From positions 1,118,093-1,182,092 of the forward strand of contig JADWQD010000009.1 of assembly GCA_016110215.1 (NCBI GenBank): a stretch of 64,000 nucleotides of DNA, given 5' to 3'. The notes under the pieces were generated by a model. That model worked only from the letters and a program-made list of their open reading frames with translations. It was not told where the DNA came from and ran no database searches. The stretch is from Capronia americana (lineage: Eukaryota > Ascomycota > Eurotiomycetes > Chaetothyriales > Herpotrichiellaceae). Numbering within the stretch: position 1 is the stretch's first letter; each line of letters starts with the position of its first letter. Positions 55,171-63,341 of this stretch are shown in pieces. The translations under genes were made by a program, and so were the position numbers.

Positions 55171-56472
55171 CTATGCTTCATCATCGGCGTCCGTCCTCTC
55201 GGGATCGAGGAGCCGAAGTTGCATCTCCGAGGTGTCTTCCTTCGTCTGGCGGCCCTTCCTGTTCAGAATCCACGCCTTCAATGCTGGTCGCGCCGCCCTC
55301 GCAGCGAACACACACGCAGCAATGATTGCAGCGAGGGCTATAAAGAGGGCAATGACAATCACCCAGGGATTGACGCCCTTCAAGCAGCAACCATACCATC
55401 CCATGTACCAGTGCACCAAGGTCTTTATGATGTTAGGCTTCTCCTTCACGTCGGGCAACAGTCCTCTGCGCACGAGATGCTTGAACTTAGGACCATTGGG
55501 CCCGCCGTCGAACTTCTTGAGGCCAAAGTACGGGACTGTTTGTTGTCGAGGGTCCGAGTCCGGGTACTGTTGGTCACCCCAGTTTCCATTGAAGTAGAGC
55601 CAGTCGGTCGGCGCGGAGCCCGGCTCCGCAGCAGTGAAGGTCTCGCTTGCCGGGTCGTACGTGTAGAAATAGGCAAGCTTGACGGGATCCCAGAGCCGGC
55701 CTTTATCTGCAACATCGATGAGCGCCTCGTCGTGTATGTGGCTGCCTTCCGACGGATAGTTTGCGTGCGATCCTCGAGCACTAAAGACAACCGGCCGGCC
55801 ACTGCGTTTCGACAGGCACGACTCGTCATCCCAGGCACACATCTCGCCGCTGGTATGATGGCTGAAGTAGATGCCGACAGGCTGGTCGTCGATGAAGCGG
55901 ATCATGTTGTGCTCCCAGTCACCCAGGTGGTTCCCAAAATGATCGCCCGGCTTGCTGTCCGGGAACAGCCTGTTCAGCGGCGGCACCACCTGCGAGATGT
56001 CTCCGCCTTCGTTCCAAGAGTAGAAGTAGAAATAGAAGACGTCGAGGACGATCTGCTTGCCGGGGATCTCATGCTCCACAGCGACCACGGCACACGCGGT
56101 CGAATTATGCAGAGCTCCGTCGTCATCGGGCGTCTCTCCCAGAACCCAGTCTGGAAACGTGGTGACATCGTCGACCGCTGTGAGGAAGACATCGGTGCCA
56201 TCTTTGCCGTATCCGTTTAATAACGATAGATTGTCGAGATCCAGGCGCGGCAGGGCGTCTGCTATTCGCTGGAAGTCGATCCTGGGAGTCGTGCGCAGAA
56301 CATGCTCCTTGATGTCGCTGGGCATATAGCGATCGTCGGAATGCAGCCAGATCAGCGGGGCATGAGCGACCGCATATTGAGCGACCTCGGAGGTCAGTAC
56401 GAATTGCAGGAGACAGCAGAACACAAGAAATCGGAAGTACAATTGCACCGGCAGCTCCAGTGGGCTGCCCAT
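55171..56472 (-). CDS. VPS62: Vps62-family membrane protein
   Basis: Intronless, 433 residues. Signal-anchor-like N-terminus (LYFRFLVFCCLLQFVLTS), then the family core YAVAHAPLIWLHSDDRYMPSD, which matches the opening of the Vps62/DUF946 domain. It continues with LNGYGKDGTDVFLTA, DVFYFYFYSWNEGG and the strongly conserved GNHLGDWEHNMIRF, FSHHTSGE and ARGSHANYPSEGSHIHDE (His-rich, possibly metal-binding). A C-terminal membrane helix (VIVIALFIALAAIIAACVFA) is followed by a short charged tail. In yeast Vps62 is linked to vacuolar protein sorting; its biochemical role is unknown. Confidence 0.88.
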   Translation of the reverse strand: MGSPLELPVQLYFRFLVFCCLLQFVLTSEVAQYAVAHAPLIWLHSDDRYMPSDIKEHVLRTTPRIDFQRIADALPRLDLDNLSLLNGYGKDGTDVFLTAVDDVTTFPDWVLGETPDDDGALHNSTACAVVAVEHEIPGKQIVLDVFYFYFYSWNEGGDISQVVPPLNRLFPDSKPGDHFGNHLGDWEHNMIRFIDDQPVGIYFSHHTSGEMCAWDDESCLSKRSGRPVVFSARGSHANYPSEGSHIHDEALIDVADKGRLWDPVKLAYFYTYDPASETFTAAEPGSAPTDWLYFNGNWGDQQYPDSDPRQQTVPYFGLKKFDGGPNGPKFKHLVRRGLLPDVKEKPNIIKTLVHWYMGWYGCCLKGVNPWVIVIALFIALAAIIAACVFAARAARPALKAWILNRKGRQTKEDTSEMQLRLLDPERTDADDEA

Positions 56473-57137
56473 AACAGCACCGTTCTCTTTTCTCTGTCAC
56501 GGCCCTTTACGAGACTGACATTCTGGCTACGACGACAGAACAGGCCAACGCAACACGTCCGAAGGACAGCTGTCAGCGTTGAGGTGAGAGGAGGAAGCGT
56601 ACCGAGTAGAGACCAAGCAATGGCAAAACTGCTCGCACCGCCCTGTGCTCAACCCCGGCTCGGCCGGACCTGTGTCTCACCTGGCGTGGGGGCGAGACAG
56701 CCAGGGGCCCGCATGCCTGTCCCCTTTCCCTCAAAAAGTGTAACATGAGATATATACATGGCCATGTGGCAGAAAATGGAGACAATTGATATGTACCTCA
56801 CTTGCTGCCCGATTTTGTGTCTGATGCTCAGAGACACCCACCCAGGCCTGAGAAAGGCGAGACAACTGATGTTCAAAAGGCCCAAAAGAGCTCGGTGCTG
56901 GCTAATGATCTCCTACAGTACACCTTCTTCTCCAAGCCCTGGCATCAAGTCGGGGACATGATGAAAAAGAACTGCTTAGACACCTGCTTCCCCAGAAAAT
57001 CAAGGCGTCAGTCATCTGTTCCAACACTGAGGAGGTCAGGGTTGGAGGACAGTGATCAACCATACCTTTGCCATGTACAACCGTGAGACTGCGTGTGAAC
57101 TCTCACTTGAGGCATGGGGAGGTGAGGTGTTTGTCGA
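56473..57137. other. Intergenic, promoter side of VPS62
   Basis: No gene, RNA gene or repeat is evident. The repeat region begins just after it. Confidence 0.45.
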
Positions 57138-57248
57138 GGCTCATAACCTGACTTTTGATTTTTTAGGCTCATAACCTGTCTTTGCTCGGGCTCATAACCT
57201 GTCATTGCTTGGGCTCATAACCTGTTTTGCTTGCAGGCCCATAACCTG
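57138..57248 (+). repeat. GGCTCATAACCTG direct repeat, five copies
   Basis: Copies start at 57138, 57166, 57189, 57212 and 57236 (the last has one change, GGCCCATAACCTG). Start-to-start spacing is 28, 23, 23 and 24 nt. Spacers share TTGCT-like sequence, so the true unit is about 23 nt. Confidence 0.9.
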
Positions 57249-57260
57249 GTATTCTTTTGT

Positions 57261-57313
57261 GGAGGTTCATGTGTTGACTCCGCAGTATTGATGGAGGTTC
57301 TTGTGTTGACTCC
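57261..57313 (+). repeat. 21-nt direct repeat pair
   Basis: Copies at 57261-57281 and 57293-57313, of form GGAGGTTC(A/T)TGTGTTGACTCC with one mismatch. A bulged hairpin, GAGGTGTTC against GAACCTC, follows near 57369-57390. Confidence 0.85.
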
Positions 57314-57545
57314 TTGGTGCTTATTTTGATTTGACCGCACCGACCTTCTTTTGAGGCGGCGATGGCGAGAGGTGTTCTTGTGGGAACCTCCGCATGAGCA
57401 TCCATTTGTTCCGTTCCTTCATTCAGATTCCATCAAGTAACCATTGCTTTGTGTCATTATGTCTTGCTTTTGTACATTGCCATTCATTTATCATCCATCA
57501 TTCGTAGGTCGTGAAAATCGTAGTTCTCGTGGGGCTAGTGGCCGG

Positions 57546-57760
57546 GAGGTGCATTTGGAAGGGCACCTCATAGAGGCGGCAGCAAGCTGCTTACTGGCAG
57601 CATGTGAGTGTTTGGCTGGCAGATAGCCGGAAGCTATGTCTTAAGAGGACAGCTTACCGGAGGTGGTTGCTGCCTGAGCGGCAGCAAGCTGCTCGCTGCA
57701 GCAGGAGGATGATTGTTTGTTGTATGGCACCATATGGATGCAGTGCCCATTATGTGGGCA
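57546..57760 (+). repeat. Cluster of five small hairpins
   Basis: Perfect or near-perfect inverted repeats follow one another. GAGGTGC/GCACCTC at 57546-57569. GCAGC-AA-GCTGC near 57579-57590. CCGGAAGCT with AGCTTACCGG at 57627-57660, with a paired inner part. TTGCTGCC/GGCAGCAA at 57667-57687 (8 bp, 5-nt loop). TGCCCA/TGGGCA at 57744-57760. Confidence 0.75.
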
Positions 57761-57826
57761 AATGCATTTTTGCCGAAGTGAAGAAAATTTGTGATGATTG
57801 CTTTGCTATACTTTGCTTTGGTGGCA

Positions 57827-58383
57827 GGTGCCTCTCGGAGGAAGTTGAGAGGCACCGCCGTTGAAGTTTGCGGTCGTTTTGGGGGGCAGCGCCGGAGAAA
57901 GCTGGCTGCTGCCCCCCAGAGGCGCTTGTGGGCAACACAGTCCTGGTTGACTTTGGTAGGGAGGTGCCCCCGATGGCAATTTTTGGGGGGCACCTCCGTT
58001 GAGGTCTTTTGGTGGGCTGGTGCCTCTAGGTAGGTTGAGAGGCACCGCTATAAAGTTGGGGTTTGGTAGCTGGTGCCCCCGGAAGTGGTTTGGGGGCACC
58101 GCTAATGTACTGATTTTAGTAGGCTGGTGCCTCTCTTGAGGTAGTTGAGAGGCACCGCCATGAAGTTGGAGTTGGGTAGGCGGGTGCCCCCGAAAGTGGT
58201 TGAGGAGGCACCGCCAGTGTGTCCATTTTAGCGGGCAGTGCCTCTCTGAAGGTAGTTGAGAGGCACCGCCGCGGTGGTAGATTTGGTGGGTGGTGCCCCC
58301 TAAAAGGTTTTGGGGGCACCACCGCCAGGTCGAAATAGGCGCCGGCTGCCCCCTAGAGTGAATTGATCTTTGGTCACTCTAGG
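57827..58383 (+). repeat. Periodic hairpin array with alternating stems
   Basis: Ten hairpins with left arms starting at 57827, 57881, 57960, 58019, 58072, 58126, 58183, 58238, 58292 and 58345, spaced 54, 79, 59, 53, 54, 57, 55, 54 and 53 nt. One stem type is GGTGCCTCTC/GAGAGGCACC (57827, 58019, 58126, 58238, with 9-10 pairs). The other is GGTGCCCCC/GGGGGCACC (57960, 58072, 58292, with 9-12 pairs). They alternate. The unit at 58183 is a hybrid with one mismatch. Two further stems differ: GGGGGGCAGC/GCTGCCCCCC at 57881-57917, and GCTGCC plus CCTAGAGTG at 58345-58390. Loops are 10-14 nt, except the two further stems (14-17 nt). Unit lengths are not multiples of three, so protein coding is unlikely. 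I recognise no known element. Confidence 0.85.
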
Positions 58384-58424
58384 AGGCAGCGGCTGTCTGT
58401 GGCCGTAGCCTTTGTGGAAGGAGC

Positions 58425-58446
58425 GAGGCGGTCAATTGACCGCCTC
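58425..58446 (+). repeat. 22-bp perfect palindrome
   Basis: Each half is GAGGCGGTCAA followed by its complement, with AATT at the centre. Flanking GGAGC (58420-58424) and GCTCC (58449-58453) extend the pairing across a TA bulge. It ends the periodic hairpin array. Confidence 0.85.
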
Positions 58447-58550
58447 TAGCTCCGTGTTGTTGATGAGTTTGAAGTAGATAAATGCGCGTTGTATGTAGAT
58501 TGCACTTGTGTACTTGTAGTACCGTAGGTAAATGTAGATAGCATTCGTAG

Positions 58551-58906
58551 ATGGCGTCCTCTCAAGCACCAAGAAGCGAATGTTGAAGGATGGAGCAGAT
58601 GATCCCAAGCATCTGTCCAGGTAGGTTGCAGTTTGTGTAGATTGCATTGAGTAGATTTCAGTTGGAATAGATTGTTCAGGTGATGGTCTCCCAAGCACCA
58701 GCTGAACGAGTGATGGTATGTTGATTGTGTCTCTCAGCACCGGAAATAATAGTAGATGGTAGTGATAGATGGTGTCCTCTCAAGCACCATGTTGAATGAG
58801 TATAATTGTAGATTGATGTATGCCGATGGTGTCCTCTCAAGCACCATGTAGACAGAGTGTGTTTGCCGAATGATACATGCCGACGGTGATCTCCCAAGTA
58901 CCGTCG
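58551..58906 (+). repeat. Hairpins with shared CTC(T/C)CAAG loop
   Basis: Loops TCCTCTCAAG or ATCTCCCAAG (10 nt), or ATCCCAAG (8 nt), are flanked by short stems. ATGGTG/CACCAT at 58769-58790 and again at 58826-58847. CGACGGT/ACCGTCG at 58881-58906. CAGATG/CATCTG at 58596-58615. GTTCA-GGTG with CACC-TGAAC at 58674-58707. A decayed copy is at 58551-58572. Stem sequences differ but stay paired. GTAGAT and TAGATTG words recur between units. Confidence 0.75.
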
Positions 58907-59099
58907 ACAATATATGTGGCGATAGCCGACGACAACCTCCCAAGACCAATTGCTTGTCATGTGGTCATTGTCGCTGGAGGTTGCGTGGTTGCCAAAGATT
59001 GACTGGTCCACTGCCAGCAAAGGGAGAGACAGTATCCGAATCCCCCGAGGGGACCGGTAGAGGCCAAACCCAGTGCCAAACAGTTACCATTGAGTTTTG

Positions 59100-59332
59100 T
59101 CCAGGGTGCCCGCAAAGCCGGGAAGCTCGCTGGAATTGTCTGGTTGTTGGCTGGCCATTCGAATCCCCACCGATGTTGTATGGCAGATTGGCTTGCATAC
59201 GCACGGCGATTGCAGGATGAATGGCGAGTCAGCCTGATGTGTATACCCAGGGTGCCCGCCTGGCTGGGACGTTCGCTGGGATTGACTAGGTTTTGAACTC
59301 GGGGTGCCCGCCTGGCTGGGACGCTCGCCGAG
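59100..59332 (+). repeat. Three 35-nt hairpin units with co-varying closing stems
   Basis: Units at 59100-59134, 59246-59280 and 59298-59332. Each has a 25-nt interior starting GGTGCCCGC and ending CTCG or TTCG. Closing stems are TCCAG/CTGGA, CCCAG/CTGGG and CTCGG/CCGAG. Inside, CCCG pairs with CGGG in the first copy and with TGGG in the others. Related flanking sequence (TGGCCATTC...CCCCACC, then GCGATTGCAGGAT) recurs at 59150, 59350 and 59420-59490, indicating a longer unit of about 200 nt. Confidence 0.8.
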
Positions 59333-59735
59333 ATTGTCTCTGTGCTAGCTGGCCATTCCGCTCCCCACCAATATTGCATCGTGGCATGCTCATGGTGATT
59401 TCAGGATTGGAAGGCGGCCGTCCGATCCCCGCCTGCATCGTATGTGGCAACACGCATCATACTTAGGGCGATTGCAGGATCGGGACGGTTTCTCAGCCTG
59501 GTCCGTAGACCGGTGCAAAAAGCAGAGATGAGGGGTGAGAGAGCTGAGAGAGAGAGAGAGGGAGAGAGAGAGGAGAGAGAGAGGGGGGGAGAGTGTGTGT
59601 GCCGGAAGAAAGCAGTGCCCAAAACAATACCATACTTGCCATTGGGCCCTCAAGGACACCCCAGGCCGTTCCCAATGACAGTACTAGCACCTGGGGACCT
59701 ATATTGAAGCTTACTGGCGAAGCAGAGGGTTTTGC
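59333..59735. other. Repeat-flank sequence with GA tract
   Basis: Contains degenerate copies of the 59100-59332 flanking unit up to about 59490, then a GA-rich tract. The minus-strand open frames here are by-products of the repeats. Confidence 0.55.
59534..59604 (+). repeat. (GA)n microsatellite
   Basis: About 70 nt of GAGA with G interruptions, ending in a short GTGTGTGTG run. Confidence 0.9.
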
Positions 59736-60218
59736 TTAGCGGACGCGATAGACAGTCCGATCCCGACCAGGGTGTCGACGGCACCCTGGCCAGCACCGGT
59801 TGGCTCGCTCGTCGTACACGCTTCCGCCAGACTCCCGAACGACACCGTCGGCCTTGTCAATGGCCTTCGCGTCGACGAGGTTGGCCGCGAAGCAGACTTG
59901 CTGCCATCGCTGCTTCACCTTCCCGTCGGCAAGACGAAAGCGCCAGATCTTGCGCTCGCCTTGCACCGGAGGAGGCGCCTGTCACAACGGGTTAGCGATA
60001 GAATGAGGACGAGAGGGCGTGATACTAACCGGCACACAACACCCACAGTCCGGCGGACATTCCGCCCCGTCTTCCTCCTAGGAAGACGGAGACGGACGCC
60101 ACTCGAACCTCGCCTCCGTCTCGGCGGCGAAGTCGTGACCATACCCCCGCTGTGTCATGCGGCGGTAGAGGGTTCGGAGGGAGTGAGGGATGAGGAGACG
60201 AGCCACCTTGCAAGGCAT
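59736..60218 (-). CDS. Doubtful spliced orphan gene
   Basis: The strongest sign is a canonical small intron on the minus strand at about 59978-60028: GTTAGT donor, GCTAAC branch sequence, TGACAG acceptor, 51 nt. Across it the phase-0 frame reads EEDGAECPPDCGCCVPAPPP then VQGERKIWRFRLADGKVKQR, and continues to a stop at 59736. Upstream the same frame meets a TAG at a CCTAG that could be another acceptor; the first exon is therefore uncertain (ATG at 60218 is one option). The Cys-rich stretch and the WRFRLADGKVKQRWQQVCFAAN segment match no family I know. A plus-strand frame (59772-60329) covers the same bases and is less convincing. Confidence 0.25.
59767..59789 (+). repeat. 8-bp hairpin CCAGGGTG/CACCCTGG
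   Basis: Perfect stem with loop TCGACGG. The left arm shares CCAGGGTG with two of the 35-nt hairpin units 0.5-0.7 kb upstream. Confidence 0.75.
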
Positions 60219-61527
60219 GATGGCTGTGAGAGGAGGAGGAGTTTGAGAGAGAAAGGTTTTGTGAATGGTTGTCTAACGGAGCTCAACAACCTGCACTGGT
60301 GCAGGAGTCTACTGTACGAAAGGGTATGAAGAGGAGAAGAGAAAAAGAGCAGCAAGTTGGGGGGGAGCCTCCCTTATGTAGGCACGCTAGATGTCCAATG
60401 CTTCGCCGGACGTCTGCCAGCCTCCTTCCTGCCACTGAAGCCCGTCGACGAGTGAGCGATGGACTCTGGCGTGTGGGCAACTGCAACGGCCAATCCAAGA
60501 CTGATCCATGAAAGCTGCATTGACGCAGCGGTCGAATGCTCCAACGCAGTGGAGTGCGATGCGCTGAGCAGGCGTGCCAAGCGTGATAAGGGAGAGATCT
60601 GCTGAGCAGGCGTGCCAAGTCTGAGCGGGCCTGCAGCGGTTTTCCTCTGGTTCATCGAGGCGCAGCCCTCGGACGCGCAACCACCAGCATCAACACTTGC
60701 GTGTACCATTGTGACCGAAGGCCTTCCACTCCAGCTCCGACCCTACCTGTAACGACCTATCTTACCTGTAAAGACCTGCCTGGCAGCCGGAGCAGGAGCG
60801 ACAGGACGAGTGCCAGACTCAGGTACCTGACCTGTCGGACTAGTGGTAGGGGATGGTAGGGCTGATAAGCGACAGTCACTAGCGCCGATGCTGACGACGC
60901 TTGACATTGTGGGTCGGAGCGCGTCCGAGCCTCCAGCCCCGCCGGGACCCACACGCATGACAGTTTGAGCACGCACAGACCATGAGTTCGCCGGATTTCG
61001 GATCCGTGCTTGCTGACTTCTCAAGGTGCCTTGCAACATGCAGTGACATGGCAGCGATGCCTTTCTGTGGCTATCTGCAGGGAAAGAGGACTCCGCTATA
61101 CTCACAATATTCGGGTGGTGACAATAATCATCTCGCATACCTGGGAGCTTCTGCAGCGAACAAATGGGGAAAAAGGTTTGTTGGGAGGAGGGTGGAAAAG
61201 TAACTTTGAAGTGGTCCTTGGGCATGAGTCACTCCTGGGTGGGACTGCCGCCCGCAGAAAAGGCATGACGTTGCTCTTGCAGGCCACGGCTAAAGCATCC
61301 TACTGAGCAGAGCGTAGGCAACAGAAAATGGTAGTAGAGGAAGAAGGAAAGAGAGATGGAGGGATGGGACTGGCTGATTTATAGGGGGGTGCGCCAGGCG
61401 GGGTTTCATTGGGCATTCATATGCTTGACTGTAGAAATCGAGCGGAACACTTCGACGTACTCGCACTGTAGCATACCAGTGTCCAAGGGCTTTGGCAATG
61501 AGTGATGACACAGGGCGATGCCTCCCA
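60219..61527. other. Gene-poor 1.3 kb interval
   Basis: No convincing gene. It includes a 19-nt direct repeat pair (separate entry) and several GC-rich short frames open on both strands. Confidence 0.45.
60563..60619 (+). repeat. 19-nt direct repeat pair
   Basis: GCTGAGCAGGCGTGCCAAG occurs at 60563-60581 and 60601-60619 (identical, 38 nt apart), followed by a partial TGAGCGGGC copy. Confidence 0.9.
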
Positions 61528-62777
61528 TCAACGCACTGCAGCTACTTCCACAGCCTTCCTGCCTTGGTCCTCCAACTCGGTCAGAGTCTCATCGAATGCC
61601 GTCCACGTATCCTGATAGCCCTTCCATCCCAATCCTCTGGCCTTGCTCATGCTAGTGACGCAGGAAAAGCCCCGGCCCAGCAAAAACCCGATAAACACCC
61701 AAGTCGCATTATCCCATGTCTTCTGGTCCAAGCCAAACTTATCTCGCAGCTCCTCCCATTTCTTGACAACTTCGGGTCTCTTCGCCCACTTGTCTATATC
61801 GATCTGCTGATGCAGATAGCTATGGTTGTTCTTGATTTCCTCTGCATCCAAGCCAATTCTCTCCGCATGATACCAGAGCGGTGGTGGCGTTGGCATGTCG
61901 ACGTGCGAGGACTCGAAGTCCTTGTACTTGCCCTCCCTTGGAAACATGTTCTTGGGGATTTTGGCACCGTATCTCTCGACTAATCTTGGCCAGAGGTTCT
62001 GCCAGCTTTCGGTGTCGCCGTTCACGACGTTGAAAGCTTGATTCCCGGCTTTGGGTTCCAACGCAGCCCATTCCATGAACTCGGCGTGAAGCTTCGCCGA
62101 CGTCCAGTTGTTGAACGCCATATAGTTTCCTTGCAGCCGGGAAAGGCGAGTTCGTGGTCTGGAGACACCGACGAGTACACGCTGGCGTACAATCCCAAGG
62201 CAGTTGCCAGGTTCATGAAATTGGCCTGAGCGACGCCGATCACATCCTGAGGATACGTCACCACCCAAGTCCAGGTGTTCCCATCTGCTGCTGCGGCGCC
62301 GGACAAGATGCGCTGTTGCTCATAGTAGAAATTGGGCGGCCAAGGGTCACCCTCAAGCCAAGTATCTGTCTCGACCATTGGCATCTTGGCCACACCCAGG
62401 TGGACGCCATACTGCTTCAGCCCATTTACAAGAATGAATCGCTTGAGGTGCTTCAGGTACCCCAGGTCTCGCAAGGCGCTGATGAAGTTTTTGAGCATGG
62501 CGCCATTGATCTCGAGCGCCTTCCCTTCATCAGGGTCCGCCAGGTATGCGCAGAAGAAGACGTAGTCGACCTGTCCAGCGTCTTTGAGATGAGACACCAT
62601 GTCTGCCGAATCCCCTTGAAGGTCCATTGTTGCATGTTTGATCTTGGGATCATCGTAGGATGATTTCTGGCTTCGGGAAAGGGTGATGATCCTGGTCCAT
62701 TTGTCAGATTTCAGAAGGTGTTGCACCGTGGCGCGACCCGTGATCCCCGTGGAGCCTGTGACGAGTGCTGTAGGCAT
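61528..62777 (-). pseudogene. PRISE-type short-chain reductase with apparent one-base frameshift
   Basis: Start at the Met of MPTALVTGSTGITGRATVQH. The upstream frame encodes residues 1 to about 215: the NAD(P) motif GSTGITG, LKHLKRFILVNGLKQYGVHL, and NFYYEQQRILSGAAAADGNT with the family's catalytic Tyr. It ends just after DHELAFPGCK. The family sequence resumes at once in another frame as NYMAFNNWTSAKLHAEFMEW, then ALEPKAGNQAFNVVNGDTES, ending SKARGLGWKGYQDTWTAFDE. The switch is near 62129-62132, at an AAGGAAAC stretch, and looks like loss of one base. No intron in a compatible phase explains it. PRISE enzymes (progesterone 5-beta-reductase/iridoid synthase-like) reduce enones with NADPH. 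Everything else is intact, so this is a very young pseudogene or a sequencing error. Confidence 0.75.
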
Positions 62778-63341
62778 GTTTGACTCGATTCTTGTGCCTC
62801 GACGTAGAACTAATGCTGGAGATGAAGAGGGCAGGTGAGTGTATTTGTTGGTCGTGGTTACCAGGCTGTTCACACTTGGGATTTAGTCGCAGGTGAGAAA
62901 GATGAATCTTCCAAGCCCGGAATCGGTGCTGGCAACGTCCCTGAACGATGTTTTAATAAAGCGCAGGCTTCTCGATGTCGAGCGTCAATGACGTTCTATT
63001 TAACGTCACTAACGGGGAATCGATATCCGGGCACGCCGAGCGAGTGGAGAGGTCACACACCGCAGTTCGTTGGTGTAGATACGGCGTGGTAATACGACGA
63101 GGCGTGAGCGGGATCAGGATTCGGGAACGACATGATCCTGCCAATAGCTACTGAGGCCGTGGCGGGCAAAGTTATGTTTGCTGTGAGCGCGCCATCCCCA
63201 CGGGCGGTACGAATGGAAGGAGTAGGAGTCAGCAAAGCGGGCAGGATACCAAATTGAAGGTCTGGGAGAAGTAAGGAGGACACGGCGTGAAACAGATATA
63301 ATGACCAAGTAGCATTGCTTTGTATGTCGAAGGCTCTCACC
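62778..63341. other. Intergenic, promoter side of the PRISE gene
   Basis: 564 nt with no gene or repeat seen. Confidence 0.45.

Noticed and set aside
57138..57248. CRISPR-like regular repeats
   Set aside because: Eukaryotic context, 13-nt cores and 10-15-nt related spacers; this is a simple tandem repeat.
57634..58322. Minus-strand frames of 60-120 codons across the hairpin array
   Set aside because: Unit lengths vary by amounts that break the frame, and no frame is kept from unit to unit.
59772..60329. 185-codon plus-strand frame
   Set aside because: Arg/Leu-rich with no domain; the opposite strand holds a canonical intron, so this is probably a shadow.
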